Assembly: GCA_028826165.1 (NCBI GenBank)
Contig: JAPDFW010000099.1
Coordinates: forward strand, 124,001 to 188,000
Length of the DNA stretch: 64,000 nt
Origin: Anaeramoeba ignava
Lineage: Eukaryota; Metamonada; Anaeramoebidae
Reading direction: 5' to 3'
Each line of letters starts with the position of its first letter. Position 1 is the first letter of the stretch. The notes beneath the pieces were generated by a model. It was not told the DNA's origin. It searched no databases and saw only the letters and a list, made by a program, of their open reading frames with translations. Made by a program: the position numbers and the translations under genes. Of the stretch, positions 40,665 through 50,604 are shown piece after piece.

Positions 40665-43600
40665 TTAGTGTTTTTTTGATTTCCTAACCACAATAATCAC
40701 CACAATGATAATTGCAATTGCAACAACTGGAACAACAACAGAAATGGAGATAACTTTAGCATTTGAAGAGCTATTTGCTTTTTCAACAGGAGCAGGTAAA
40801 GTTGTGATTGAAGTGCTTAAAGATAATCCTGAATAAACAGATTCAGAACATTTCCAATCAGCAGAAGCTGAAATGGAAATTTGATAAGTTGTTTCTCCCA
40901 ATAAATTGTAAGATGTGAAACTTGTCATTGCAGCTGACAAACAAATTGATTCTGAATTGTAAGTGAGTGAATATCCTTTCAATCCTTCTGACAATACTAA
41001 AGGTGTCCAATCACATTCAAATCCACAAACTGTTCCACTACAATTAAGTGAAGTAATGCTTCCTAATTTGGGTGTTACTGAAATGGATGAACTAGGAAAT
41101 CCTAAGTATCCAGATTCACAACTTGTGTCTGAACATCCTCGAATTGAAACAAGATATTCAACATTTCCTTGTAATGGAAATACTGATCCAACCATTTGGT
41201 TTCCATTTGGATAAATTGATGTGAAATTTTCCCAATTTATTCCATTATCGATTGAGACTAAATAAGCTTTGATCAAATTTTGATATGAAGATGAGAAAAT
41301 TAGTTCAATTTCTTCAATTTTGGAGACTGATCCATTAACTGAAGGAGCAGGTAAATGTAAAGTTGTTGTTGAAGTGGTTAAAGATAATCCTGAATAATCA
41401 TTATAATCACAATTTGAATCAGCAGAAGCTGAAATGGAAATTTGATAATTTGCTCCTCCCAATAAATTGCCAACAGAATAACTTGTTGCTGAACTTGACA
41501 AACAAATTGATTCTGAATTATAAGTGAGTGAATATCCTTTCAATCCTTCTGACAATACTAAAGGTGTCCAATCACATTCAAATCCACAAACTGTTCCACT
41601 ACAATTAAGTGAAGTAATGTTTCCTAATTTGGGTGTTACTGAAATGGATGAACTAGGAAATCCTAAGTATCCAGATTCACAACTTGTGTCTGAACATCCT
41701 CGAATTGAAACAAGATATTCAACATTTCCTTGTAATGGAAATACTGATCCAACCATTTGGTTTCCATTTGGATAAATTGAGGAGAACTGCTGCCAATTTG
41801 TGCCATTATCGATTGAGACTAAATAAGCTTTTGCTTGAGATATTTTTGAGAAAATTAGTTCAATTTCTTCAATTTTGGAGACTGATCCATTAACTGAAGG
41901 AGCAGGTAAATGTAAAGTTGTTGTTGAAGTGGTTAAAGATAATCCTGAATAATCATTATAATCACAATTTGAATCAGCAGAAGCTGAAATGGAAATTTGA
42001 TAATTTGCTCCTCCCAATAAATTGCCAACAGAATAACTTGTTGCTGAACTTGATAAACAAATTGATTCTGAATTGTAAGTGAGTGAATATCCTTTCAATC
42101 CTTCTGACAATACTAAAGGTGTCCAATCACATTCAAATCCACAAACTGTTCCACTACAATTAAGTGAAGTAATGTTTCCTAATTTGGGTGTTACTGAAAT
42201 GGACGAACTAGGAAATCCTAAGTATCCAGATTCACAACTTGTGTCTGAACATCCTCGAATTGAAACAAGATATTCAACATTTCCTTGTAATGGAGATACT
42301 GATCCAACCATTTGGTTTCCATTTGAGTAAATTGATGTGAAATTTTCCCAATTTATTCCATTATCGATTGAGACTAAATAAGCTTTGATCAAATTTTGAT
42401 ATGAAGATGAGAAAATTAGTTCAATTTCTTCAATTTTGGAGACTGATCCATTAACTGAAGGAGGAGGGAAACGGAGAATTGTGAGAGACATTGTTGAAGA
42501 CAACCCTGAATAATCATTATAATCACAATTTGAATCAGCAGAAGCTGAAACAGAAATTTGGTAATTTGTTCCTCCCAATAAATTGTCAACAGAATAACTT
42601 GTTCTAAGATAAGACAAACAAACAGATGTTGAATTGTAAGTGAATGAATATCCTTTCAATCCTTCTGACAATGCTAAGGGTTCCCAATCGCAATAGAAAC
42701 CATAAAACACAGAAACGCAATTGAGAGAGATGTTTCCTAATTTGGGTGTTACTGAAATGGATGAACTAGCTAATCCTAAGTAGTCGAGTTGACAAGATGA
42801 ATCTGTGCATCCTCGAATTGAAACAAGATATTCAACATTTCCTTGTAATGGAGATATTAATCCAACCATTTGGTTTCCATTTGGATAAATTGAGGAGAAC
42901 TGCTGCCAATTTGTGCCATTATCGATTGATACTAAATAAGCTTCACTGATATCTGGATATAAGGATGCGAAAATGATTTCAATTTGTTCAGGCTGTGAAA
43001 TCCATTCGGAAATATCAGGAGGAGGTAATCGTCCTGTTGATATATTAAGAGTAGAAACGGAACCACAGAAGCCATTCAAATTACATGCTGAAACATTTAC
43101 TTGATAGTTTTGCGACTGGAAATTAGCTCTGAATGATTGGGATGTTGAGTTTGGATAAGAAGCACTTGAATCTTCTTTGGAAGTTGCTTGATAAGTGAAA
43201 TTGTAAAAAGTAGGAGATGATGAAATTGGCGGAGGAGACCAAGAGCAATTAACCAACAAGACATCTGACACGAAACAATCGAAATTAGTGACATTTGGGA
43301 AACCTGTTGGAATTGATGATTTGACTCGCTTGCCTCTGTTTTGATAATCACATTCTTCTGTTGAACAAGCCCACATTGAGACATAATAAGTATATCCGAA
43401 TTCAAGCCCATCGATTTCAAAGGAAGTAGCTGAAGGATCACCAACTGTCACTTCTGAAGGTTCTCCTGATTCTTGTTCATAGCAAATGACATAGTAGGCA
43501 AGATTTGGGATTTCTTCGATAATTTGCACATCGGGATAATCCCAGAAAACCTTGATGTAATCCCGATATCCTTCCAGCGAATAATCCTTAACAGCATCGA

Positions 43601-45977
43601 TTCTTGTTGTTATATAAGTTGGTGAAGAAGGATTTCCGCATATATTGCTAGGCACACTGCACACTTTGATTTGAATGGAGTATTCTTCGTTTCCTGTGAT
43701 ATTTGGATACAAAGAAGAGTTGAACCACTGATATCGTAAATTGTCGTTTTTCAAAGCAGGATTTTGAATCAATTTCCAACCAAATCCGTAATCGATTTGA
43801 TATTCAAATTGCTCGTCGTTTTGGATCTTGATCCAATCACACTTAAATTCTGAAAACAATCCAATACATCTTGTCACAACCACTTGAGGCATAAGAGGAG
43901 GAATTTGGATCAGAAATTCAGTCAGTATTGATGGATAGTTTCCCTGCCCTGTCATATAATACACATTGTTTGATCTATCAAAAACGCCAAACGGCGAACC
44001 ATAATAATCGCTAAGTGTTGTGTTGGAAAGCATTTGGTTCGTTTGGAGATCAATTTCAATCACCGCAGTTGTTGATTCCTCTTCCATCTCATTTTGAAAC
44101 TCCGTGAAGAAAAATCCCAGTCTTGCCTTCTGATCAATAAACAAATTTGTGAAATAATCAACTCCGTAGATTTCTTGGCAATAGAACAGTTGCATATGAA
44201 TCAAATCAATCACACAGATTTGGGAGTAATCCGTGGAACCTAGTTTTTGTTTAGAGTCTGAGTCTTCATAACCTCCAGTTCCTGTGCCGAAATACAAAGT
44301 TTGATTGACTTCGTCGATTCTTGAAACGGAAATATCATAATCCGTTAAATTAAGAGTATCTATGATCTCCAATGTTGGCGTCTGGATCTTGGCCAAATAA
44401 TAATAGTCGCCATCTTCAGTGTAGTTGTCAATATATCCATAAAGATGTCCATTGCTATAATCAAATAAGAAAAACTCTACATAAACCTCTTCACCGAGAT
44501 TCACCGTATTCAGAATTTCCAAATCAGGACAACTCAATTCTATAAGCAAATAATAATCATAATAATCCATACTGTAATTTTCATAGGAAACATAAACCCG
44601 ATTTCGATAGGGATCATACACTGTATCATAAACATATCCATAAGGATAAATAGTATTATATTCGATGTTATGCAGATTGTACAAGTCCACTGTGATCACA
44701 ACGAGTCCCCAATCATCCAAAAAAAAATACGCGAATCCATTCACATTATCGATGTTTCCAACCCAAATTTCATATTCCTCAATAACAACATAATCCACGA
44801 GACTGAAAGAAGGGATATCAATTTTGGCAATGATTGAGTCCTCGTCTGTAAAAACAAGGTAAAGATACTGATTTTCCTCATCAATAAGAATCCTTTCTGG
44901 ATACATAAAGTCAGCAATATAAGTCGAGGTTATCGCATCAAATTCAGTCAGGTTGAATTTGACAATTTCTCCGAAATATAAAGAAATATACGCAACGTTG
45001 CTCTGCAAATCAAAGCATGATGCATAAGAATCATAACTGTTGAAGTAGTAACTGTCCGATAGTGTGAACGATGTCAGATTCATTTTTCGCACAGCAGGAT
45101 AATTTGTGATGAAATACGCCATATTCTCATCATCATTCACAGCTGCTCCTGAGCATCCCCCGTAATTGTCTACAAGCAATGAATCAACCACAGAAAAATT
45201 TGAGACATCAATTTTGATCGCCAAACAAGGGTCATCATATGTTGAAAAATAAAGATAATCCTTTGCCTGTCCAAAAAATCCATAATTAAGTGCATTTTCG
45301 GAAATATTGCTCACATTTACCCCATCAATCACAGTGAAATCCGTTAAATTGATTTTGTAGATCGTTGGATAATCCACATAAGAAATACTCGCTGCTAAAT
45401 AAAGAAGTTCATTTTCAAGATCAATCACACTTCCCCAAGAATAATAAGCACCCATCGCAATAGCATCTTGCTGTTCGAAACTAGTCAGATTGATTTTCAG
45501 AACCTCGGATTGATATCCAGTTCCGAAATACGCAATTTGATTTTCAATATCAATTTGTGCTGTTGAGAAAACACCAAAATTATATTCAAAATACAGAAAA
45601 TCAACAACTTCAAAAGTTCTCAAATCAACCTTGCAAATTTCCATTGGCGATTCTTCCGATCCAAAATAAGCAAAATGATTTTCTGAATCAAATACTCCAG
45701 TTCCAACCCCCCAAATGCCTAAATCTAATTTGCTAACAAGATCAAGTGTGTCAATTCTCAACTTGTAAAGTTTTCCTGTTAATAAATCGCCATTTTCATC
45801 AACTGGTGAATCTGCAAAATATACAAATCCTTCTGTTTTATCAATGAAACTGTAACTTGGATTTTGGATTCCTTCTTTAAAGCTAATTTGATTATGTTCA
45901 ATCAGTTGCCCTTCTACTATCGAAATTGAAATCAAAATCAAAATGAAACTTAGAAACAAAATTAATTTTTTCATCAT
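40665..45977 (-). CDS. type I membrane protein: propeller-like ectodomain plus fibronectin-III repeats
   Basis: About 1,770 residues from the ATGATG at 45977. An upstream ATG at 46022 is possible, but the downstream one places MMKKLILFLSFILILISIS as a clean signal peptide. Residues about 25-690 contain repeated blocks of the type AYFGTGYQSEVLKINLTSF and YLYFSTYDDPCLAIKIDVS, as in YVTN/beta-propeller surface proteins. Residues about 700-1735 are fibronectin-III-like repeats with many NxS/T sites and paired Cys. The end is a hydrophobic helix (VISISVVVPVVAIAIIIVVI) and a short basic tail, RKSKKH. The expected form is a cell-surface glycoprotein with a tiny cytoplasmic end, perhaps for adhesion or prey recognition (inference). 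Base composition is visibly less AT-rich than the neighbours. No introns seen. Confidence 0.88.
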   Translation of the reverse strand: MMKKLILFLSFILILISISIVEGQLIEHNQISFKEGIQNPSYSFIDKTEGFVYFADSPVDENGDLLTGKLYKLRIDTLDLVSKLDLGIWGVGTGVFDSENHFAYFGSEESPMEICKVDLRTFEVVDFLYFEYNFGVFSTAQIDIENQIAYFGTGYQSEVLKINLTSFEQQDAIAMGAYYSWGSVIDLENELLYLAASISYVDYPTIYKINLTDFTVIDGVNVSNISENALNYGFFGQAKDYLYFSTYDDPCLAIKIDVSNFSVVDSLLVDNYGGCSGAAVNDDENMAYFITNYPAVRKMNLTSFTLSDSYYFNSYDSYASCFDLQSNVAYISLYFGEIVKFNLTEFDAITSTYIADFMYPERILIDEENQYLYLVFTDEDSIIAKIDIPSFSLVDYVVIEEYEIWVGNIDNVNGFAYFFLDDWGLVVITVDLYNLHNIEYNTIYPYGYVYDTVYDPYRNRVYVSYENYSMDYYDYYLLIELSCPDLEILNTVNLGEEVYVEFFLFDYSNGHLYGYIDNYTEDGDYYYLAKIQTPTLEIIDTLNLTDYDISVSRIDEVNQTLYFGTGTGGYEDSDSKQKLGSTDYSQICVIDLIHMQLFYCQEIYGVDYFTNLFIDQKARLGFFFTEFQNEMEEESTTAVIEIDLQTNQMLSNTTLSDYYGSPFGVFDRSNNVYYMTGQGNYPSILTEFLIQIPPLMPQVVVTRCIGLFSEFKCDWIKIQNDEQFEYQIDYGFGWKLIQNPALKNDNLRYQWFNSSLYPNITGNEEYSIQIKVCSVPSNICGNPSSPTYITTRIDAVKDYSLEGYRDYIKVFWDYPDVQIIEEIPNLAYYVICYEQESGEPSEVTVGDPSATSFEIDGLEFGYTYYVSMWACSTEECDYQNRGKRVKSSIPTGFPNVTNFDCFVSDVLLVNCSWSPPPISSSPTFYNFTYQATSKEDSSASYPNSTSQSFRANFQSQNYQVNVSACNLNGFCGSVSTLNISTGRLPPPDISEWISQPEQIEIIFASLYPDISEAYLVSIDNGTNWQQFSSIYPNGNQMVGLISPLQGNVEYLVSIRGCTDSSCQLDYLGLASSSISVTPKLGNISLNCVSVFYGFYCDWEPLALSEGLKGYSFTYNSTSVCLSYLRTSYSVDNLLGGTNYQISVSASADSNCDYNDYSGLSSTMSLTILRFPPPSVNGSVSKIEEIELIFSSSYQNLIKAYLVSIDNGINWENFTSIYSNGNQMVGSVSPLQGNVEYLVSIRGCSDTSCESGYLGFPSSSISVTPKLGNITSLNCSGTVCGFECDWTPLVLSEGLKGYSLTYNSESICLSSSATSYSVGNLLGGANYQISISASADSNCDYNDYSGLSLTTSTTTLHLPAPSVNGSVSKIEEIELIFSKISQAKAYLVSIDNGTNWQQFSSIYPNGNQMVGSVFPLQGNVEYLVSIRGCSDTSCESGYLGFPSSSISVTPKLGNITSLNCSGTVCGFECDWTPLVLSEGLKGYSLTYNSESICLSSSATSYSVGNLLGGANYQISISASADSNCDYNDYSGLSLTTSTTTLHLPAPSVNGSVSKIEEIELIFSSSYQNLIKAYLVSIDNGINWENFTSIYPNGNQMVGSVFPLQGNVEYLVSIRGCSDTSCESGYLGFPSSSISVTPKLGSITSLNCSGTVCGFECDWTPLVLSEGLKGYSLTYNSESICLSAAMTSFTSYNLLGETTYQISISASADWKCSESVYSGLSLSTSITTLPAPVEKANSSSNAKVISISVVVPVVAIAIIIVVIIVVRKSKKH
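40841..42490 (-). repeat. three near-identical approximately 555-bp coding repeats (fibronectin-III pairs)
   Basis: Equivalent points lie at 40963, 41524 and 42079, offsets 561 and 555. Each unit codes about 186 residues, including GNVEYLVSIRGCSDTSCESG and GTVCGFECDWTPLVLSEGL. Identity is very high at the DNA level; a more diverged fourth unit lies at about 42490-43040. Confidence 0.88.
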
Positions 45978-46022
45978 CTTTTTTTTTTTAAAAAGAAAAA
46001 GAATTGAAAAATAAAAAAACAA

Positions 46023-46300
46023 AAATAACCAATTTTTTTCTTTTTAAAAATTTTAAACCAAAAAAAAATTTTTTTTTCCATGATCAAAAAATTTTTAATT
46101 TAATTTTTAATTATTTAATAAAGTTAATTTAATCCCCTTATCTTCAATTATTAATTAATTAAAATTTAAATAAGTCTTGAATGAATATTTTTTTCCTTTT
46201 ATTTTTAAACCCTAATTTCTTAAATTAAAAAAAATAATTCCAATTAAGATTACTAAAAATATAAATTGATCTAATTTCTATTCCAACTGTAAACAATTAT
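46023..46300. other. intergenic region upstream of the fibronectin-III gene
   Basis: AT-rich spacer with A/T tracts, probably holding the promoter of the minus-strand membrane-protein gene. No gene seen. Confidence 0.5.
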
Positions 46301-46309
46301 TTATAAATT

Positions 46310-47110
46310 ATTTATAAACTATATTTAATTTATAAATATTTTTATTTAATTTTTTATCATTTATTTTATTTATTTTCAATTATTTATTATTAATAAATTA
46401 TTTATAAATTATATTTTATTAATAAACTTATTATTAAAATAATACTTTTTAATTTATAAATATTTATATTCAATTTATTAATATTTTTATTTAATTTTTA
46501 TCATTTATTTTATTTATTTTCAATTATTTATTATTAATAAATTATTTATAAATTATATTTTATTAATAAATTCATTATTAAAATAATACTTTTTAATTTA
46601 TAAATATTTATATTTAATTTATTAATATTTTTATTTAATTTTTATCATTTATTTTATTTATTTTCAATTATTTATTATTAATAAATTATTTATAAATTAT
46701 ATTTTATTAATAAACTTATTATTAAAATAATACTTTTTAATTTATAAATATTTATATTCAATTTATCAATATTTTTATTTAATTTTTATCATTTATTTTA
46801 ATTATTTTCAATTATTTCTTATTTATAAATTATTTATAAATTATATTTAATTAATAAATTCATTATTAAAATAATACTTTTTAGTTAATAAATATTTATA
46901 TTTAATTTATTAATATTTTTATTTAATTTTTTATCATTTATTTTACTTATTTTCAATTATTTCTTATTAATAAATTATTTATAAATTATATTTTATTAAT
47001 AAACTTATTATTAAAATAATACTTTTTAATTTATAAATATTTATATTTAATTTATCAATATTTTTATTTAATTTTTTATCATTTATTTTATTTATTTTCA
47101 ATTAATTAAA
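46310..47110. repeat. tandem array, 144-bp unit, about five copies
   Basis: The landmark AATAATACTTTTTA starts at about 46438, 46582, 46726, 46870 and 47015, giving spacings of 144, 144, 144 and 145. Units share TTATCATTTATTTTATTTAT and TTATTAATAAATTATTTATA. The sequence is not obviously related to the 23-kb array despite the same period. Confidence 0.9.
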
Positions 47111-47208
47111 ATTGAATTTGTTTCTTATTTATTGATTTGAAGAAATTAATTTGATTGAAAATAAATGAAAATAAAATTAAATTTTGAAAAAAAATGAAAA
47201 AAAAGTTT

Positions 47209-48780
47209 TTAAACGAAATAAGTTTCAAGTTCATCAACAACCCATGAATTGTAAGAACCAGCTAAATAACTTTTTGCTTCATCTGTTCCATAAGTAATTA
47301 GATTAGGTAGATTATAACTTCTACCAAAATTTGAATAACCTGATTGTAAATTAGATTTCACAGCAAAATCAGCTCCTCCACCAAATCTTGCTCCCCAATC
47401 TGACAGATATTCAATTGCATATTGTTCTTCTCCTTGTTTAATTGTAAACTTTGCAGGTATTCTATCTCCTTTATCATTTCTTAATGAAAAAATAAATGCA
47501 TTTGGATCTGTTAAACATCCTGATTTTTCAGAATTCCATCCAACTTGAGTAAAACCTCCAAAAATAAAATTATCTTTTGTTTTGATAATAATTAATGTTT
47601 TTCCTTTCCCATCAACTGCTTTATGCCAATTTTGAGAATTAAATCCATTTATTTTTGCTGAAAATCCTTTTTTCATTTTAGAAAAAAAATCATTATCATT
47701 TATCCATTCTTGTAATTTCTTAACATATTCAATATCTTTCATAATTTCTGAATCTGAAAAAATCTTTTGAAATTGTTTTTTTATTTCTTCAATTTCATCA
47801 AAAATAGGTTTCATTTTTTCATTCTCTGCTTTCAAATTTTGATTCTCTTTCTTCCATTTCTCTTCAATTTCAATTTTCATTTGTTGATTTTGCTTTTCTT
47901 TGTTTTCAATTTCTTTTTGATTATCTTGAATAATTTTGTTTTGAATATCAACTAAAAAAGATTTGGGAAAAAAATCAAATTGTTTTAATTTATCAAAATC
48001 TTGTTTTGAAATTGAATCTTTATCAAATAATGAAGAAAAAGAATGAAATAATCTTTTATTTTCAATTCCCTTTTCTTTTTCTTTTTCTTTTTCTTTCTTT
48101 CCTTTTAATCTTTCATTTCTTTTTTCAATCCAATTATTTAAAAATTGAAAAAAATCAAATTGAAAAATTTCTTTTTTTTCTTGTTTAAATTGAATAAATT
48201 TGATAATTTCTTCTTTAGTTAAATTGAATAAATTCTCATTATTTTGAATTTGGGAAAAATTTTGATTTATTAATTCAAAACATTTTATTTCAATTTCATT
48301 TGAATTTAAATCTCGATTTTGGAATAAAAATTGGAAAAAATTTGAATAATTAATTGAATTTGAAATTTTTTTTTGAATAATTTCTTTCAATAAATTTAAT
48401 TTAAAATAAATTGAAATTTCCAATAATTGGATAAGATTTTCTTGATTATCAAAAGAAATATTTCCATAATAAATATAACTCAAAATTGATTCCATTTCTT
48501 TTTTATTAAATTGATTTAAAAAAATAGAAAGAGATTCTTGCCTTAATGACTCATTAAAAAAAGGAGATCTTGAAGATAAAATTGATTTATGAACTTTAAT
48601 TTCAAAAGGATTTGATTTATTCTCAACAAAAATTGAAAAATCTTTAAATGAATTTCCATTTAAAAGGTTTGAATAATTTTTAATTAAATTTTTTGTTACT
48701 TTTTTTTCTAAATTTTTCATTTCATTTTCATTTTCATTTTGATTTTCATTTTCAATTTGGTTATTATTATTATTATCCAT
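47209..48780 (-). CDS. BTB-BACK-coiled coil-TLDc domain protein
   Basis: Single exon, 523 residues. An Asn/Glu-rich start is followed by a BTB domain at about 40-140 (FKDFSIFVENKSNPFEIKVH, SRSPFFNESL, ILSYIYYGNI), a BACK-like helical region to about 250 and a coiled coil at about 275-345. A TLDc domain fills the C-terminus: WHKAVDGKGKTLIIIKTKDN, FGGFTQVGW, AFIFSLRN, GGGADFAV and a terminal DELETYFV. TLDc proteins of animals (TLDC2, OXR1, NCOA7) protect against oxidative stress or regulate V-ATPase. BTB-TLDc fusions are typical of amoeboid protists. Probable cytosolic scaffold; the exact role is unknown. Confidence 0.92.
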   Translation of the reverse strand: MDNNNNNQIENENQNENENEMKNLEKKVTKNLIKNYSNLLNGNSFKDFSIFVENKSNPFEIKVHKSILSSRSPFFNESLRQESLSIFLNQFNKKEMESILSYIYYGNISFDNQENLIQLLEISIYFKLNLLKEIIQKKISNSINYSNFFQFLFQNRDLNSNEIEIKCFELINQNFSQIQNNENLFNLTKEEIIKFIQFKQEKKEIFQFDFFQFLNNWIEKRNERLKGKKEKEKEKEKGIENKRLFHSFSSLFDKDSISKQDFDKLKQFDFFPKSFLVDIQNKIIQDNQKEIENKEKQNQQMKIEIEEKWKKENQNLKAENEKMKPIFDEIEEIKKQFQKIFSDSEIMKDIEYVKKLQEWINDNDFFSKMKKGFSAKINGFNSQNWHKAVDGKGKTLIIIKTKDNFIFGGFTQVGWNSEKSGCLTDPNAFIFSLRNDKGDRIPAKFTIKQGEEQYAIEYLSDWGARFGGGADFAVKSNLQSGYSNFGRSYNLPNLITYGTDEAKSYLAGSYNSWVVDELETYFV

Positions 48781-48867
48781 TTTGTTTTTTTGTTTTTTGT
48801 TTTTTGTTTTTTGTTTGTGTTTTTTTTGTTTTAAAAAAAAGGAAAAAATGAAAAATGAAAAATATTT

Positions 48868-50495
48868 TTAATCTAAATTTAAATTGAGTATTTTGATAAT
48901 TTTATCAAGTTTTGTAATATATTCTAATAAAAAAGCATCTCTCTTCTCATTTTCAAACCACCATTTATGAGATTCCAAAACCATACAAACAAAGAAAAAT
49001 TTGAAATGAATTCTTCTTTTATCAAATAAAGGAGGTTTTTGAACACCATATTTAATTAATTCCTGAATGAAAAAGTGCCTGAATCCAAAATTATGGTTGT
49101 CCATCTTGAATAAATCAGTGTTTATGAATTCGTGATCTAACGGAAAAGAACCAGAATATTCCCAATCAAGAATTCCAGTAATTTTCAATGATTTGGGGTT
49201 GATTAAAATATTGTCACTAAACAAGTCACCGTGACATAAAGCGAAAGTATTTTCGCATTGGATTTGAGGAAGATGAGAATTTTTGTATTTCTTTAAAATT
49301 TCAACGTATTTTACAAGAGAAGGAGTTGATTCAAAAGCAGGAATTGTATTTCTAATTCTGACGTCAAAATATTCTTGGACTGAATTTAACGGACCTTCTC
49401 CGAATTCAATCATTGGGCCAATTTTGAGTTGATTATTTTCGGAAATTCCAATGAAGGATCCAATTTTATTGAATTTATATTTTTGTAATTGGGAAATATA
49501 AAAAGCGATTTGTGATAAAACTTTTTTTCGATTTTCAGTGTCTAGTTTGTAAAGAATTTTTTCAAGAACAATTCCTTCTATATTTTCCATCAAAACAAAT
49601 TCGTATCCAATAATTTCATTTCTTGTTTCTTGGTATGCGATAATTTTAGGGACTGGAACTGAAGTATTTTTGAGAAGAAAGTTATGTATTGTAACTTCGT
49701 GGATTGTTTTGATTTTATCCCAAAATGGTGATGGAGTTCTAATACGAAGGATATATTTTTTTGTTTGAATTTGATTTTGATTTTGATTTTTTTGATTATT
49801 TTGATTTTGAATTTGATTTTGATTTTGATTTTGATTTTGATTTTGAATTTGAATTTGATTTTTTTGATTATTTTGATTTTGATTTTGATTTTGATTTTGA
49901 ATTTGAATTTGATTTTGAATTTGATTTTTATTTTGATTTTGATTTGGATTTTGAATTTGATTTAAATTTTGATTTTGATTTTGAATTTGAATTTGAATTT
50001 GATTTTGATTTTGATTTTGATTTTTATTTTGATTTTGAATTTGAATTTGATTTTGATTTAAATTTTGATTTTGATTTTGATTTTGATTTAAATTTTGATT
50101 TTGATTTTGATTTTGATTTTGATTTTGATTTTGATTTTGATTTTGATTTTGAATTTGATTTTGATTTTGATTTTGATTTTGATTTTGATTTTGATTTTGA
50201 TTTTGATTTTGAATTTTGAATTTTGAATTTGATTTTGATTTTGAATTTGATTTTGATTTTCAATTTGATTTTGAATTTGATTTTGAATTTGATTTTGATT
50301 TTGATTTTGATTTTGATTTTGATTTAATTGATTTTCTTTTCTTGTTAAAGTTTCAATTAAATAAACATAATTTGTAATTCCTGTTTTAAATCTTTTCATT
50401 TGAATACATTCTGTATTTGAAGGAAATACTTTGAGTGATTTAATCAATTTATTAATTTGATTTATTGTAATTTCAATTTTTGGTTTTTCACTCAT
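48868..50495 (-). CDS. aminoglycoside-phosphotransferase-fold kinase with NQ-repeat insertion
   Basis: APH/choline-kinase superfamily small-molecule kinase. The N-terminus MSEKPKIEITINQINKLIKS runs to RFKTGITNYVYLIETLTRK, an N-lobe strand pair. It is then interrupted by about 180 codons of Asn-Gln/Ile-Gln repeat, after which the lobe resumes as TKKYILRIRTPSPFWDKI. The catalytic block is FALCHGDLFSDNILINP and the metal-binding block is ITGILDWEYSGSFPLDHEF. All APH motifs are present. The frame through the repeat is broken once, at about 50211-50229, where two 7-base units replace the 6-base unit. This may be an assembly error, slippage or a hidden intron. Substrate unknown; APH relatives phosphorylate choline, ethanolamine, sugars or antibiotics. 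Confidence 0.82.
49780..50330 (-). repeat. 6-bp (CAAAAT)n coding repeat in the APH-fold kinase
   Basis: Sense-strand CAAAAT and CAAATT hexamers encode Asn-Gln and Ile-Gln dipeptides inside the kinase N-lobe. Opposite-strand and shifted frames (FDFD, IKIK) are shadows. Confidence 0.85.
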
Positions 50496-50604
50496 TTTTT
50501 TTATTAATAATTTTTAATTTTTAATAAATAAAAAAAGAGAAAAAAATGATTTCAAAAAATTTATTTCAAAAAAAATAATAATAAAAACTTTTTCATTAAT
50601 TTTT

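Noticed and set aside
40963-42330. Three 83-codon plus-strand frames of near-identical sequence
   Set aside because: Antisense shadows of the duplicated fibronectin-III units; their only interest is that they mark the repeat period.
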